A stretch of 10,313 nucleotides of DNA from an uncultured Coprococcus sp. (lineage in GTDB: Bacteria; Bacillota; Clostridia; Lachnospirales; Lachnospiraceae), in NCBI GenBank assembly GCA_900557435.1, contig USSH01000064.1, positions 1-10,313 of the forward strand, read 5' to 3'. The notes under the pieces were generated by a model, which saw nothing but the letters and a program-made list of their open reading frames with translations, had not been told where the DNA came from and did no database searches. Below are positions 1 through 6,554 of the stretch, in pieces. Made by a program: the position numbers and the translations under genes. Position 1 is the first letter of the stretch, and each line of letters begins with the position of its first letter.

Positions 1-2151
1 ATTCCAGAACTGAGTTCCGATATATCCGCAGGTACGTCTTGCAACGAATAGAGTGTTCTGGTCGCGGTTGCCGCAGTTAGGGCACTCCCACACCAGCTTG
101 CCATAATCGTCTGTAACTATCTTGATCTCCCCGTCATAGCCGCACTTTTCACAGTAGTCGCTCTTGGTGTTCAGCTCGGCATAGAGAATGTTGTCATATA
201 TGAATCGCATAACTTCCAGAACTGCATCGATGTTGTTCTGAAGGTTAGGAACTTCTACATAACTGATGGCGCCGCCCGGTGACAGCTTCTGGAACTCTGA
301 CTCGAATTTCAATTTGCTGAAGGCATCAATTTGCTCAGTTACGTGTACGTGATAGCTGTTGGTTATATAATTCTTATCTGTGACGCCCGGGATGATGCCG
401 AAACGCTTCTGCAGATTCTTTGCAAATTTGTAAGTAGTGGACTCCATAGGTGTTCCGTATACGGAATAGCTGATATTCTCAGCAGCCTTCCACTCAGCGC
501 ATTTGTCGTTGAGCTTCTGCATTACAGCGAGCGCAAATTTCTTGCCTTCCTCGGATGTATGTGTTTTGCCGATCATACGGACACACATTTCGCAAAGACC
601 GGCATAGCCAAGGGAAATAGTTGAGTAGCCGCCGAAGAGCAGCTTGTCAATCTTCTCGCCTTTCTTAAGTCTTGCCAGCGCACCGTGCTGCCACAGTATA
701 GGAGCGACATCTGATATGGTTCCGAGCAGTCTTTCATGTCTGCATCTGAGTGCCTTGTGACAAAGCTCAAGACGCTCGTCCAGGATCTTCCAGAATTTGT
801 CCATGTCGCCGTCTGATGAACATGCCACATCAACAAGATTGATGGTCACGACACCCTGATTGAATCTGCCGTAGTATTTGCGCGATCCGTCAGGATTCCT
901 TATGCCGTCTTCCTTTGTCGGGAATGAACGGCAGCCCATGCATGGGTACACATCGCCGTCCTTCATCTCTCTCATGACCTTGGCTGAAATATAATCCGGA
1001 ACCATGCGCTTGGCGGTACATTTGGCTGAGAGCTCGGTGAGGTACCAGTACTTGGAGTCTGGGGTGATGTTGTCTTCGTCGAGAACATATATAAGCTTTG
1101 GAAATGCCGGGGTGATCCAGATTCCCTTCTCGTTCTTAACGCCTTTGATCCTCTGATTCAGGACCTCCTCAATGATGAGTGCCAGGTCGTCCCTCGTCTG
1201 ACCTTCAGGTACCTCGTCCAAATACATGAACATGGTGACAAATGGTGCCTGACCGTTACATGTCATCAGCGTGATGAGCTGGTACTGTATGGTCTGGATT
1301 CCGCTCTTGACCTCGTTCAGAAGTCTTTTTTCTGTTATCTTATCGATGATATCCTCGTCAAGTGGTTCACCGCATTCGGTGCGCTCCTCAACAACTTGTG
1401 CGCGGAGTTTTTTTCTGCTCACATCCACAAATGGGGCGAGATGGGACAGGGTAAATGTCTGTCCGCCGTATTGGTTGCTGGCCACCTGAGCCACGATCTG
1501 GGTCGTGACGTTGCATGCAGTGAAGAAGCTGTGTGGCTTCTCAATCATGGTCTCGCTGATGACAGTGCCGTTCTGCAGCATGTCCTCGAGATTGATGAGG
1601 TCACAGTTATGCTCCTTCTGTGCATAGTAATCTGAATCGTGGAAATGTATGATTCCGGCCTCGTGTGCTTCCACGATATCCTCCGGCAGCAGCATTCTCT
1701 TTGTGAGATCCTTGGAAACCTCACCGGCCATATAGTCACGCTGGGTTGAGTTGATCACAGGGTTCTTGTTGGAATTCTCCTGATTGACCTCCTCGTTCAT
1801 ATGATCGATGAGTGCGAGTATTCCGTTGTCCGTGGTGTTGGACTTACGTGCAAGCTCTCTCTTATAACGGTAACGCACATATTTCTGTGCAACCTCGTAT
1901 CCTCGCATCTCCATGATTCCGGTCTCTACCATATCTTGTATATCCTCAACGTGGACTGCGTGGGACATGGATTCAATCTGCTTCTCCAGATTGTCCGCGA
2001 TGGCGTGAACCTGATATTCATTTAACTGATGGAGATTGTCAACTTCGTTGTTGGCTGCAAGAATGGCATTCTCTATCTTTGACAGATCGAATGTAACCTC
2101 TTCTCCATTTCTTTTAATTACATGTACATGTTTTTTTGCTTCTTCTGACAC
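1..2151 (-). CDS. nrdD: Anaerobic ribonucleoside-triphosphate reductase (class III), 3' end cut by window edge
   Basis: Reduces ribonucleoside triphosphates to deoxyribonucleotides in the cytoplasm without oxygen, using a glycyl radical installed by the NrdG activase. The reading frame is open for 717 codons from a GTG at 2151 to the left edge. The N-terminus (HVHVIKRNGEEVTFDL, then KIENAILAANNEV) looks like an ATP-cone allosteric domain. Cys183 in NCDLINLEDML matches the conserved active-site cysteine region; a C404-M-G-C407 pair (YPCMGCRSF) lies in the central barrel. The C-terminus has the zinc-site cysteines C667/C670 (YCEKCG) and C690/C693 (WECPNCG), then RRTCGYIGTQFWN, whose Gly709 is the expected radical glycine. 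Only a short tail should be missing. The GTG start is chosen because GGGAGG lies 8 nt upstream and the ATP cone begins directly after it. nrdG would be expected beyond the left edge but is not visible. Family assignment is very secure; the roles of individual cysteines are from family knowledge. Confidence 0.97.
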   Translation of the reverse strand, partial: MSEEAKKHVHVIKRNGEEVTFDLSKIENAILAANNEVDNLHQLNEYQVHAIADNLEKQIESMSHAVHVEDIQDMVETGIMEMRGYEVAQKYVRYRYKRELARKSNTTDNGILALIDHMNEEVNQENSNKNPVINSTQRDYMAGEVSKDLTKRMLLPEDIVEAHEAGIIHFHDSDYYAQKEHNCDLINLEDMLQNGTVISETMIEKPHSFFTACNVTTQIVAQVASNQYGGQTFTLSHLAPFVDVSRKKLRAQVVEERTECGEPLDEDIIDKITEKRLLNEVKSGIQTIQYQLITLMTCNGQAPFVTMFMYLDEVPEGQTRDDLALIIEEVLNQRIKGVKNEKGIWITPAFPKLIYVLDEDNITPDSKYWYLTELSAKCTAKRMVPDYISAKVMREMKDGDVYPCMGCRSFPTKEDGIRNPDGSRKYYGRFNQGVVTINLVDVACSSDGDMDKFWKILDERLELCHKALRCRHERLLGTISDVAPILWQHGALARLKKGEKIDKLLFGGYSTISLGYAGLCEMCVRMIGKTHTSEEGKKFALAVMQKLNDKCAEWKAAENISYSVYGTPMESTTYKFAKNLQKRFGIIPGVTDKNYITNSYHVHVTEQIDAFSKLKFESEFQKLSPGGAISYVEVPNLQNNIDAVLEVMRFIYDNILYAELNTKSDYCEKCGYDGEIKIVTDDYGKLVWECPNCGNRDQNTLFVARRTCGYIGTQFWN

Positions 2152-2159
2152 AGCAATAG

Positions 2160-2165
2160 CCTCCC
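2160..2165 (-). promoter_or_regulatory. Ribosome binding site of nrdD deciding a GTG start
   Basis: GGGAGG on the minus strand, 8 nt before the GTG at 2151. No in-frame ATG lies between this site and the ATP-cone region, so this supports the GTG start. Confidence 0.8.
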
Positions 2166-2218
2166 TCTTCCAATTCGATAAAAGTTCTATAATAATAATC
2201 CAATCATTAAATTAACTG

Positions 2219-2243
2219 AAATCAGGCCGTTAAGGTCTGGTTT
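2219..2243 (+). other. Stem-loop in the nrdD upstream region (G-T wobble form on plus strand)
   Basis: AAATCAGGCC (2219-2228) and GGTCTGGTTT (2234-2243) pair over 10 positions around the loop GTTAA. As plus-strand RNA two pairs are G-U wobbles; as minus-strand RNA those positions become C-A and A-C mismatches. There is no clean T-tract after it, so it is not an obvious terminator. The function is unknown. Confidence 0.5.
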
Positions 2244-2258
2244 GACATAATATACTAG

Positions 2259-2279
2259 ATGCGGCTGCCCGTTCCGCAT
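2259..2279 (-). other. Stem-loop in the nrdD leader
   Basis: ATGCGG (2259-2264) and CCGCAT (2274-2279) form a perfect 6-bp stem with a 9-nt loop. It lies between the nrdD start and the tandem repeats, so it would be part of the nrdD leader RNA if the promoter call at 2533-2561 is right. The function is not recognised. Confidence 0.45.
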
Positions 2280-2296
2280 GGAATTATTTATAAAGA

Positions 2297-2465
2297 AAAT
2301 AAATATGCAGCACGCTGATGCGTGCGCAGGTCGTCAAGCTTGCGCTTGCGACAAATAAAATAGGTAGCACGCTGATGCGTGCGTAGCTTGTCAAGCTTGC
2401 GCTTGCGACAAATAAATAGGTAGCACGCTGATGCGTGCGCAGGTCATCAGGCTTGCGCCTGTGAC
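2297..2465. repeat. Three tandem 56-57 bp repeats, each with two hairpins
   Basis: Three contiguous units share an AT-rich lead (AAATAAATA-like) and two palindromic segments. Hairpin A is GCACGC-TGAT-GCGTGC at 2310-2325, 2367-2382 and 2423-2438, identical in all three. Hairpin B is at 2330-2352, 2387-2409 and 2443-2465, for example GTCG-T-CAAGC / TTGC / GCTTG-CGAC. Copy 3 changes both arms together: CAAGC/GCTTG becomes CAGGC/GCCTG, and GTCG/CGAC becomes GTCA/TGAC. Pairing is therefore kept by two compensatory changes. Read as minus-strand RNA the B loop is GCAA, a GNRA-type tetraloop. Copy 2 has one pair that is T-G on the plus strand but C-A on the minus strand, so the functional strand is unresolved. 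The array lies in the predicted nrdD leader. It could be a REP/BIME-like family or a cis-acting RNA. Confidence 0.9.
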
Positions 2466-2476
2466 AATTAATGTAA

Positions 2477-2492
2477 ACACAATATATTTGGT
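2477..2492. promoter_or_regulatory. Candidate NrdR box (distal, inside nrdD leader)
   Basis: Read on the minus strand, ACCAAATATATTGTGT matches the NrdR consensus acaCwAtATaTwGtgt (as I recall it) at 14 of 16 positions. NrdR represses ribonucleotide reductase genes when dATP is high, and this site is upstream of nrdD. It would lie about 35-50 nt downstream of the predicted start of transcription. Confidence 0.65.
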
Positions 2493-2510
2493 GGGGATAA
2501 TGTGGAACAC

Positions 2511-2526
2511 CCACTAGATATTGTGC
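2511..2526. promoter_or_regulatory. Candidate NrdR box (proximal, at nrdD transcription start)
   Basis: Read on the minus strand, GCACAATATCTAGTGG matches the NrdR consensus at 13 of 16 positions. It sits right where transcription should begin after the -10 at 2533-2538. Start-to-start distance to the other box is 34 bp; the usual value is about 31-32 bp, so the spacing is slightly off. Two boxes before an nrd gene make the assignment credible. Confidence 0.65.
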
Positions 2527-2532
2527 TCTGTT

Positions 2533-2561
2533 ATTATAGCCATCACAAATGACATTGTAAA
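2533..2561 (-). promoter_or_regulatory. nrdD promoter
   Basis: On the minus strand TTTACA (2556-2561) is followed after exactly 17 nt by a perfect TATAAT (2533-2538). Transcription would start near 2526, giving a leader of about 375 nt before nrdD. Two NrdR-like boxes overlap or follow the start site. Confidence 0.75.
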
Positions 2562-2653
2562 GATGAAAAATGTGCTTTTACACAATAAAAAACCCGGGGA
2601 TCGCATAAACCTTGACAAATTTAGAGAAAAAATGTTTGAGGACTGCCAAAGCC

Positions 2654-2683
2654 TTGACAAGCAACCATAAAAAGTGATACACA
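2654..2683 (+). promoter_or_regulatory. Possible purC promoter
   Basis: A perfect TTGACA (2654-2659) is followed after 18 nt by TACACA (2678-2683), preceded by TGA as an extended -10 element. The -10 match is weak. A second CCTTGACAA lies 40 bp upstream at 2613-2621. I see no purine riboswitch aptamer in the leader. Confidence 0.4.
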
Positions 2684-2739
2684 CTTATATGAATACAATT
2701 TCTAACAGGTATTAATACAAATATCAAGGAGATAAAAAA

Positions 2740-3615
2740 ATGCAGGAATTAAAGCCGATCAAAGAAGGTAAGGTACGTGAGATTTATGACAATGGAGACA
2801 GCCTGATCATGGTAGCTACAGACCGTATAAGCTGCTTCGATGTCATTCTCGACAATGTAATTTCCAAGAAGGGAACAGTTCTGACACAGATGTCGAAGTT
2901 CTGGTTTGACATGACACAGGACATTCTTCCTAACCACATGATCTCAGTTGATGTAAAGGATATGCCAGAGTTCTTCCAGCAGGAGAAGTTCGACGGCAAC
3001 AGCATGATGTGCAGAAAGCTTGAGATGCTTCCAATTGAGTGTATCGTTCGTGGATACATCACAGGAAGCGGTTGGGCAAGCTACAAGGAGAACGGCACAG
3101 TATGTGGAATCAAGCTCCCGGAGGGACTTAAGGAGTCAGATAAGCTTCCTGAGCCTATCTACACACCATCAACAAAGGCGGAGATTGGCGATCACGATGA
3201 GAATATATCGTATGAGCAGAGCATTGCTCACCTCGAGAAGTACTTCCCAGGAAAGGGCGAGGAGTACGCTTCAAAGCTCAAGGAGTACACTATAACACTT
3301 TACAAGAAGTGTGCAGAGTACGCACTTACAAGAGGAATCATCATTGCAGATACAAAGTTTGAGTTTGGACTTGATGAGAACGGCAACATCGTTCTCGGCG
3401 ATGAGATGCTCACACCAGACAGCTCAAGATTCTGGCCAGCAGATGTATATGAGCCAGGCCACGGACAGCCATCATTTGACAAGCAGTTCGCCCGTGATTG
3501 GCTGAAGGCTAATCCGGACAAGGGATGGAAGCTTCCGGATGATGTCGCACAGAAGACCATCGACATCTACCTTGAGGGTTATGAGAAGCTCACAGGCAAG
3601 CCACTCGGAAAGTAA
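2740..3615 (+). CDS. purC: Phosphoribosylaminoimidazole-succinocarboxamide synthase (SAICAR synthetase)
   Basis: Joins aspartate to CAIR with ATP to give SAICAR in de novo purine synthesis; cytoplasmic. The 291-residue protein shows the family landmarks: EGKVREIY at residues 9-16, ATDRISCFDV at about 26-35, the signature PIECIVRGYITGSGW at 98-112, and LTPDSSRFW at 224-232. The length fits the longer PurC type of about 290-300 residues and both ends look complete. The start is supported by AAGGAG at 2726-2731, 8 nt before the ATG. It stands alone, not in a visible pur operon, divergent from nrdD and closed by a strong terminator. Codon use favours AAG/GAG, unlike the surface-protein gene further right. 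Confidence 0.97.
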   Translation: MQELKPIKEGKVREIYDNGDSLIMVATDRISCFDVILDNVISKKGTVLTQMSKFWFDMTQDILPNHMISVDVKDMPEFFQQEKFDGNSMMCRKLEMLPIECIVRGYITGSGWASYKENGTVCGIKLPEGLKESDKLPEPIYTPSTKAEIGDHDENISYEQSIAHLEKYFPGKGEEYASKLKEYTITLYKKCAEYALTRGIIIADTKFEFGLDENGNIVLGDEMLTPDSSRFWPADVYEPGHGQPSFDKQFARDWLKANPDKGWKLPDDVAQKTIDIYLEGYEKLTGKPLGK

Positions 3616-3636
3616 TCAGTACATTATAATATATAG

Positions 3637-3687
3637 ATGCAGTGTTGAGTGATGGCGGATAAACCGTATGTCACCTGATGTCTGCAT
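3637..3687 (+). other. Possible structured 3' UTR element of purC
   Basis: ATGCAG (3637-3642) can pair with CTGCAT (3682-3687). Inside it GTGA (3649-3652) can pair with TCAC (3671-3674), and CGG (3656-3658) with CCG (3664-3666) around the loop ATAAA. The pairs are interrupted by mismatches, so this is a weak call. It precedes the terminator directly. Confidence 0.3.
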
Positions 3688-3699
3688 GGCAGAAATAAG

Positions 3700-3733
3700 G
3701 CTCCCAGACAGTATGTCTGGGAGCATTTTTTTT
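3700..3733 (+). terminator. Intrinsic terminator after purC
   Basis: GCTCCCAGACA (3700-3710) pairs perfectly with TGTCTGGGAGC (3714-3724), loop GTA, followed by A and eight T. This is an 11-bp stem with a strong U-tract, 85 nt after the purC stop. Confidence 0.95.
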
Positions 3734-3768
3734 AGCATTTTCGCAAATTTGATGATTTAGGACATATA

Positions 3769-3877
3769 GGATACAATTTTGTACATAAATTGACAGGAAT
3801 AATAGCAAAGGATACAAGAATTTCAAAGCTTGTATCCTTTCGTGCTTTTGGGTTGAAAAGGAGAAAAAATTGTATCG
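3769..3877. repeat. Nested symmetrical set of four GATACAA sites upstream of nadE
   Basis: The 7-mer GATACAA occurs directly at 3770-3776 and 3811-3817, and inverted (TTGTATC) at 3830-3836 and 3870-3876. The outer pair extends to an 11-bp inverted repeat (GATACAATTTT / AAAATTGTATC). The inner pair extends to a perfect 12-bp one: AAAGGATACAAG at 3807-3818 and CTTGTATCCTTT at 3829-3840. Both pairs share the same centre near 3823. Spacings of 41, about 20 and 40 bp are close to whole helical turns. This looks like an operator array for a dimeric or tetrameric regulator, or alternatively a leader RNA hairpin. No known regulator is recognised from the motif. Confidence 0.7.
3790..3818 (+). promoter_or_regulatory. 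Possible nadE promoter inside the inverted repeat array
   Basis: TTGACA (3790-3795) is followed after 17 nt by TACAAG (3813-3818), a 4/6 match to TATAAT. The -10 coincides with the left arm of the inner inverted repeat, so a protein bound there would block it. The leader to nadE would be about 250 nt. Confidence 0.45.
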
Positions 3878-4072
3878 AAAGAGTACGAAATTTAACTAAA
3901 AGATAAAAACATCAGGTTATCTGACACCAAGTGGACAAGCCCTCGAACCATAAAATGACAGAAAATAGAGACTCATCAAGTTGTGAACTTCGTTGAAATA
4001 AATGGCGCCGGGTGGTAAAGTGTAAATGTTATGAAAAGGCAAAATCAAGTGAGATTTTACAAGGAGGTAACA

Positions 4073-6064
4073 ATGAAGAATATGCTGCGTGTGGCGGCCG
4101 TTACGCCGAAGGTTCACATCGGAAGTGTCAGCGGAAATGTCAGAGAGATAATGGATATATATGAAGAGTATAAGGATGCTGCGGATATCATAGTGACGCC
4201 GGAGTTGTCCATCACAGGATATACATGTGCGGATCTGTTTGAGAACAGAAAACTCATAGATGGCGCGAGAAGAGGTCTTCTTCAGCTTGCCATGGCGACT
4301 TGTACCGGACAGTCGGCACTGGTGGTCGGCTTGCCATTTGAGGTGGACGGGGAGTTGTTCAACTGTGCGGCATTCCTGCAGGGAGGAAGAGTCATGGCCA
4401 TCGTGCCGAAGACTTATCTGCCAAACTACGGCGAGTTCTATGAGAAGAGATGGTTCTCGGCTAGGAAGTATGATGCGGTGATGGTCAATCTCATGGATCC
4501 GGAAGATGATGGAGATGAGCTTGAATATAATGCCGGTTCAAAGAAAGCCGGGGACAGGGTTGTTGGCAGTGAGGTGCTGTTTGGCAACAATGTGATGATA
4601 GAGATGGGCAGCGGAGACCAGAGAGTCAAGCTTGGAATAGAGATATGCGAGGATGCCTGGACTCCGGTTTCGCCGGGAAGACTTCTTGCTATGGCGGGAG
4701 CTGAGGTCATACTCAACCTTTCCGCGTCAAACGAAGTCATTGGAAAGGCCGCATACAGGCACAAGCTGATCGGCAGTGTGTCATCGGACTGTCTGTGCGG
4801 ATATGTGTATGTGTCCGCTGGAATGTACGAGTCCACATCAGATCTGGTATTTTCAGGACACAATCTGATGTACGAGAACGGCAAGCTCCTCGGCGAGGTA
4901 AAGCCATTTGAGGATGGAGTATTGATCAGGGACATAAGTCTCACCAAGATCAGACACGACAGGATAGCAAACAAATCATTTGCCGACTGTAAGCGTGATT
5001 TCGCATTCAGAAAGTATGAGACGGTGGTGTGCGATACTCCGCTGATGGACAAAGGAAATGTGCTCATGAAGGTGAAGATGACACCATTTGTCCCATCGGG
5101 AAATAAGCTTGAGAGGTGCATGGCGATATTCAAGATGCAGGTTGCCGGACTTCAGAGAAGGATAGAGGCGACCCACTGCAAATGTGTGGTCGTGGGAGTG
5201 TCAGGTGGACTTGATTCCACACTGGCTCTGCTGGTTTCAGCACAGGCGGTGAAGAATGCGGGACTTCCATCCACAACTGTCGTGGGAATCACCATGCCGG
5301 GATTTGGAACGACAAACAGGACGAAGAACAACTCCACGGAACTCATGAGACTGCTCGGCTGTGATAGCAGAGAGATAAGCATAGCTGCATCGGTGAGACA
5401 GCATTTTGCCGATATCGGACAGGACGAGAGCGTGCATGACGTCACTTATGAGAACTGTCAGGCGAGGGAGAGAACACAGATACTCATGGATGTCGCCAAC
5501 AAGGAGGGCGGATTTGTGGTTGGAACCGGAGATCTCTCAGAGCTGGCACTTGGCTGGTGCACTTACAACGGCGACCACATGAGCATGTATGCGGTGAATA
5601 CAAGTATACCAAAGACTCTGGTGCGCTCACTTGTGAACGAAGTCGGACACTTCATGGAAGTTGACGGATTCGAGGGCATCGCTCCGATCATAGACGATAT
5701 CATAGACACACCGGTCAGCCCGGAGCTGCTTCCGCCGAACCCGGACGGAACCATTGCGCAGAAGACGGAGGACACCGTGGGATCATACATCCTGCACGAT
5801 TTCTTCTTATATTATACACTGCGATATGGAATGTCACCTGAGGAGGTAAATGAGCTCTGCAAGGAGGCTGTAAGACAGAGTGACGAGTACAATTTCTCAG
5901 ACAGCGAGATCGACAAATGGCAGAAGGTATTCTACACGAGATTTTTCCGCCAGCAGTTCAAGAGAAACTGCATGCCGGACGGCGTGAAGGTCGGAACCGT
6001 GTCGGTCAGCCCGAGAGGAGATCTGAGACTGCCGTCAGAGATAGAGTTTGAGGATTTTCTGTAG
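4073..6064 (+). CDS. nadE: Glutamine-dependent NAD+ synthase (two-domain)
   Basis: Catalyses the last step of NAD+ synthesis, amidating deamido-NAD+ with ATP and ammonia released from glutamine; cytoplasmic. With the ATG at 4073 the protein has 663 residues. The N-terminal nitrilase-type glutaminase domain carries a Glu-Lys-Cys triad: E44 (TPELSITGYTC), K113 (VPKTYLPNYGEF) and C192 (GIEICEDAW). The C-terminal synthetase domain has the ATP pyrophosphatase loop SGGLDS at 377-382 and the GTGDLSELALGWCTYNGDH segment. All key residues are present and the length is normal. The 4073 start is preferred over an in-frame ATG at 4031 because AAGGAGGT (4061-4068) lies just before it and the family begins near MLRVAAVTP. 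It has its own upstream region with a symmetrical repeat array. No clear terminator follows. Confidence 0.97.
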   Translation: MKNMLRVAAVTPKVHIGSVSGNVREIMDIYEEYKDAADIIVTPELSITGYTCADLFENRKLIDGARRGLLQLAMATCTGQSALVVGLPFEVDGELFNCAAFLQGGRVMAIVPKTYLPNYGEFYEKRWFSARKYDAVMVNLMDPEDDGDELEYNAGSKKAGDRVVGSEVLFGNNVMIEMGSGDQRVKLGIEICEDAWTPVSPGRLLAMAGAEVILNLSASNEVIGKAAYRHKLIGSVSSDCLCGYVYVSAGMYESTSDLVFSGHNLMYENGKLLGEVKPFEDGVLIRDISLTKIRHDRIANKSFADCKRDFAFRKYETVVCDTPLMDKGNVLMKVKMTPFVPSGNKLERCMAIFKMQVAGLQRRIEATHCKCVVVGVSGGLDSTLALLVSAQAVKNAGLPSTTVVGITMPGFGTTNRTKNNSTELMRLLGCDSREISIAASVRQHFADIGQDESVHDVTYENCQARERTQILMDVANKEGGFVVGTGDLSELALGWCTYNGDHMSMYAVNTSIPKTLVRSLVNEVGHFMEVDGFEGIAPIIDDIIDTPVSPELLPPNPDGTIAQKTEDTVGSYILHDFFLYYTLRYGMSPEEVNELCKEAVRQSDEYNFSDSEIDKWQKVFYTRFFRQQFKRNCMPDGVKVGTVSVSPRGDLRLPSEIEFEDFL

Positions 6065-6149
6065 ACATATTTTATAGCGGAATTATAGGATTTTGCCATA
6101 TATACCGTTGCAGGCTGAGTTAAGCGGGAGCGACCCCTGATGGGTATGA

Positions 6150-6178
6150 TTGACATTCATGTAATATTAACTTAGATA
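6150..6178 (+). promoter_or_regulatory. Possible promoter of the MIF-like/PAP2 operon
   Basis: TTGACA (6150-6155) is followed after 17 nt by TAGATA (6173-6178), a weak -10. It lies 35-60 bp before the MIF-like gene. Read-through from nadE is also possible, because no terminator separates them. Confidence 0.4.
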
Positions 6179-6212
6179 TTGTCAAAATCCAACATCAAAG
6201 GAGGACAAAGAA

Positions 6213-6554
6213 ATGCCATTTATAGATTCAAAGGTTACAGTGAAGATGAGCGACGACCAGAAGGAGACACTTAAGAGCAGCCTCGGTCAGGCGATAACAA
6301 CGATGAACAAGACAGAGAGTTACCTTATGGTTGGTATCAACGATGGATACGACCTGTTCATGGGTGGAAAGAAGCTGGATAAGGGCGCTTATGTGGAGGT
6401 AAGCGTATTCGGAGATGTGACTCCAAAAGCATGTGATGCCATGACAGGAAAGATCTGCGATATATTTGCTGATGTGCTTGGAATCCCGGGAAATGCGGTG
6501 TACGTGACTTACCACGGCGTACATGATTGGGGCTGGAACGGCGGTAACTTCTGA
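6213..6554 (+). CDS. MIF-like tautomerase (macrophage migration inhibitory factor family)
   Basis: A 113-residue protein of MIF family size (about 115). MIF proteins are trimers with keto-enol (phenylpyruvate) tautomerase activity that depends on an N-terminal proline freed by methionine removal. Here Met is followed by Pro2-Phe. In mature numbering the catalytic neighbour Lys32 is kept (NKTESYLMVG), Val64 replaces Ile64, and the tyrosine matching Tyr95 is present in NAVYVTYHG, with Thr in place of Asn97. The ending HDWGWNGGNF resembles the NVGWNNSTF end of human MIF. The CxxC redox motif of animal MIF is absent. There is no signal peptide, so any export would be unconventional. AAAGGAGG lies 8 nt before the ATG. 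The stop overlaps the next start by one base (TGATG), implying coupling to the PAP2 gene. The family call is strong; the substrate is unknown. Confidence 0.88.
   Translation: MPFIDSKVTVKMSDDQKETLKSSLGQAITTMNKTESYLMVGINDGYDLFMGGKKLDKGAYVEVSVFGDVTPKACDAMTGKICDIFADVLGIPGNAVYVTYHGVHDWGWNGGNF

Noticed and set aside
2297..2465. CRISPR array
   Set aside because: The three units are directly tandem and similar along their whole length, with no unique spacers, and no cas gene is visible.
2284..2514. Small minus-strand ORF of 76 codons across the tandem repeats
   Set aside because: The protein is only the translated repeats, with no ribosome site, and it lies in the predicted nrdD leader.
2562..2739. 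Purine riboswitch before purC
   Set aside because: I could not find the conserved three-way-junction aptamer sequence or a leader terminator in this region.
4031..4072. Longer start for nadE at the ATG at 4031
   Set aside because: The strong AAGGAGGT is inside this extension and points to the ATG at 4073, which also matches the usual family N-terminus.
4438..5133. 231-codon minus-strand ORF antisense to nadE
   Set aside because: It lies wholly inside the well-supported nadE gene, and its sequence has no recognisable domain or ribosome site.
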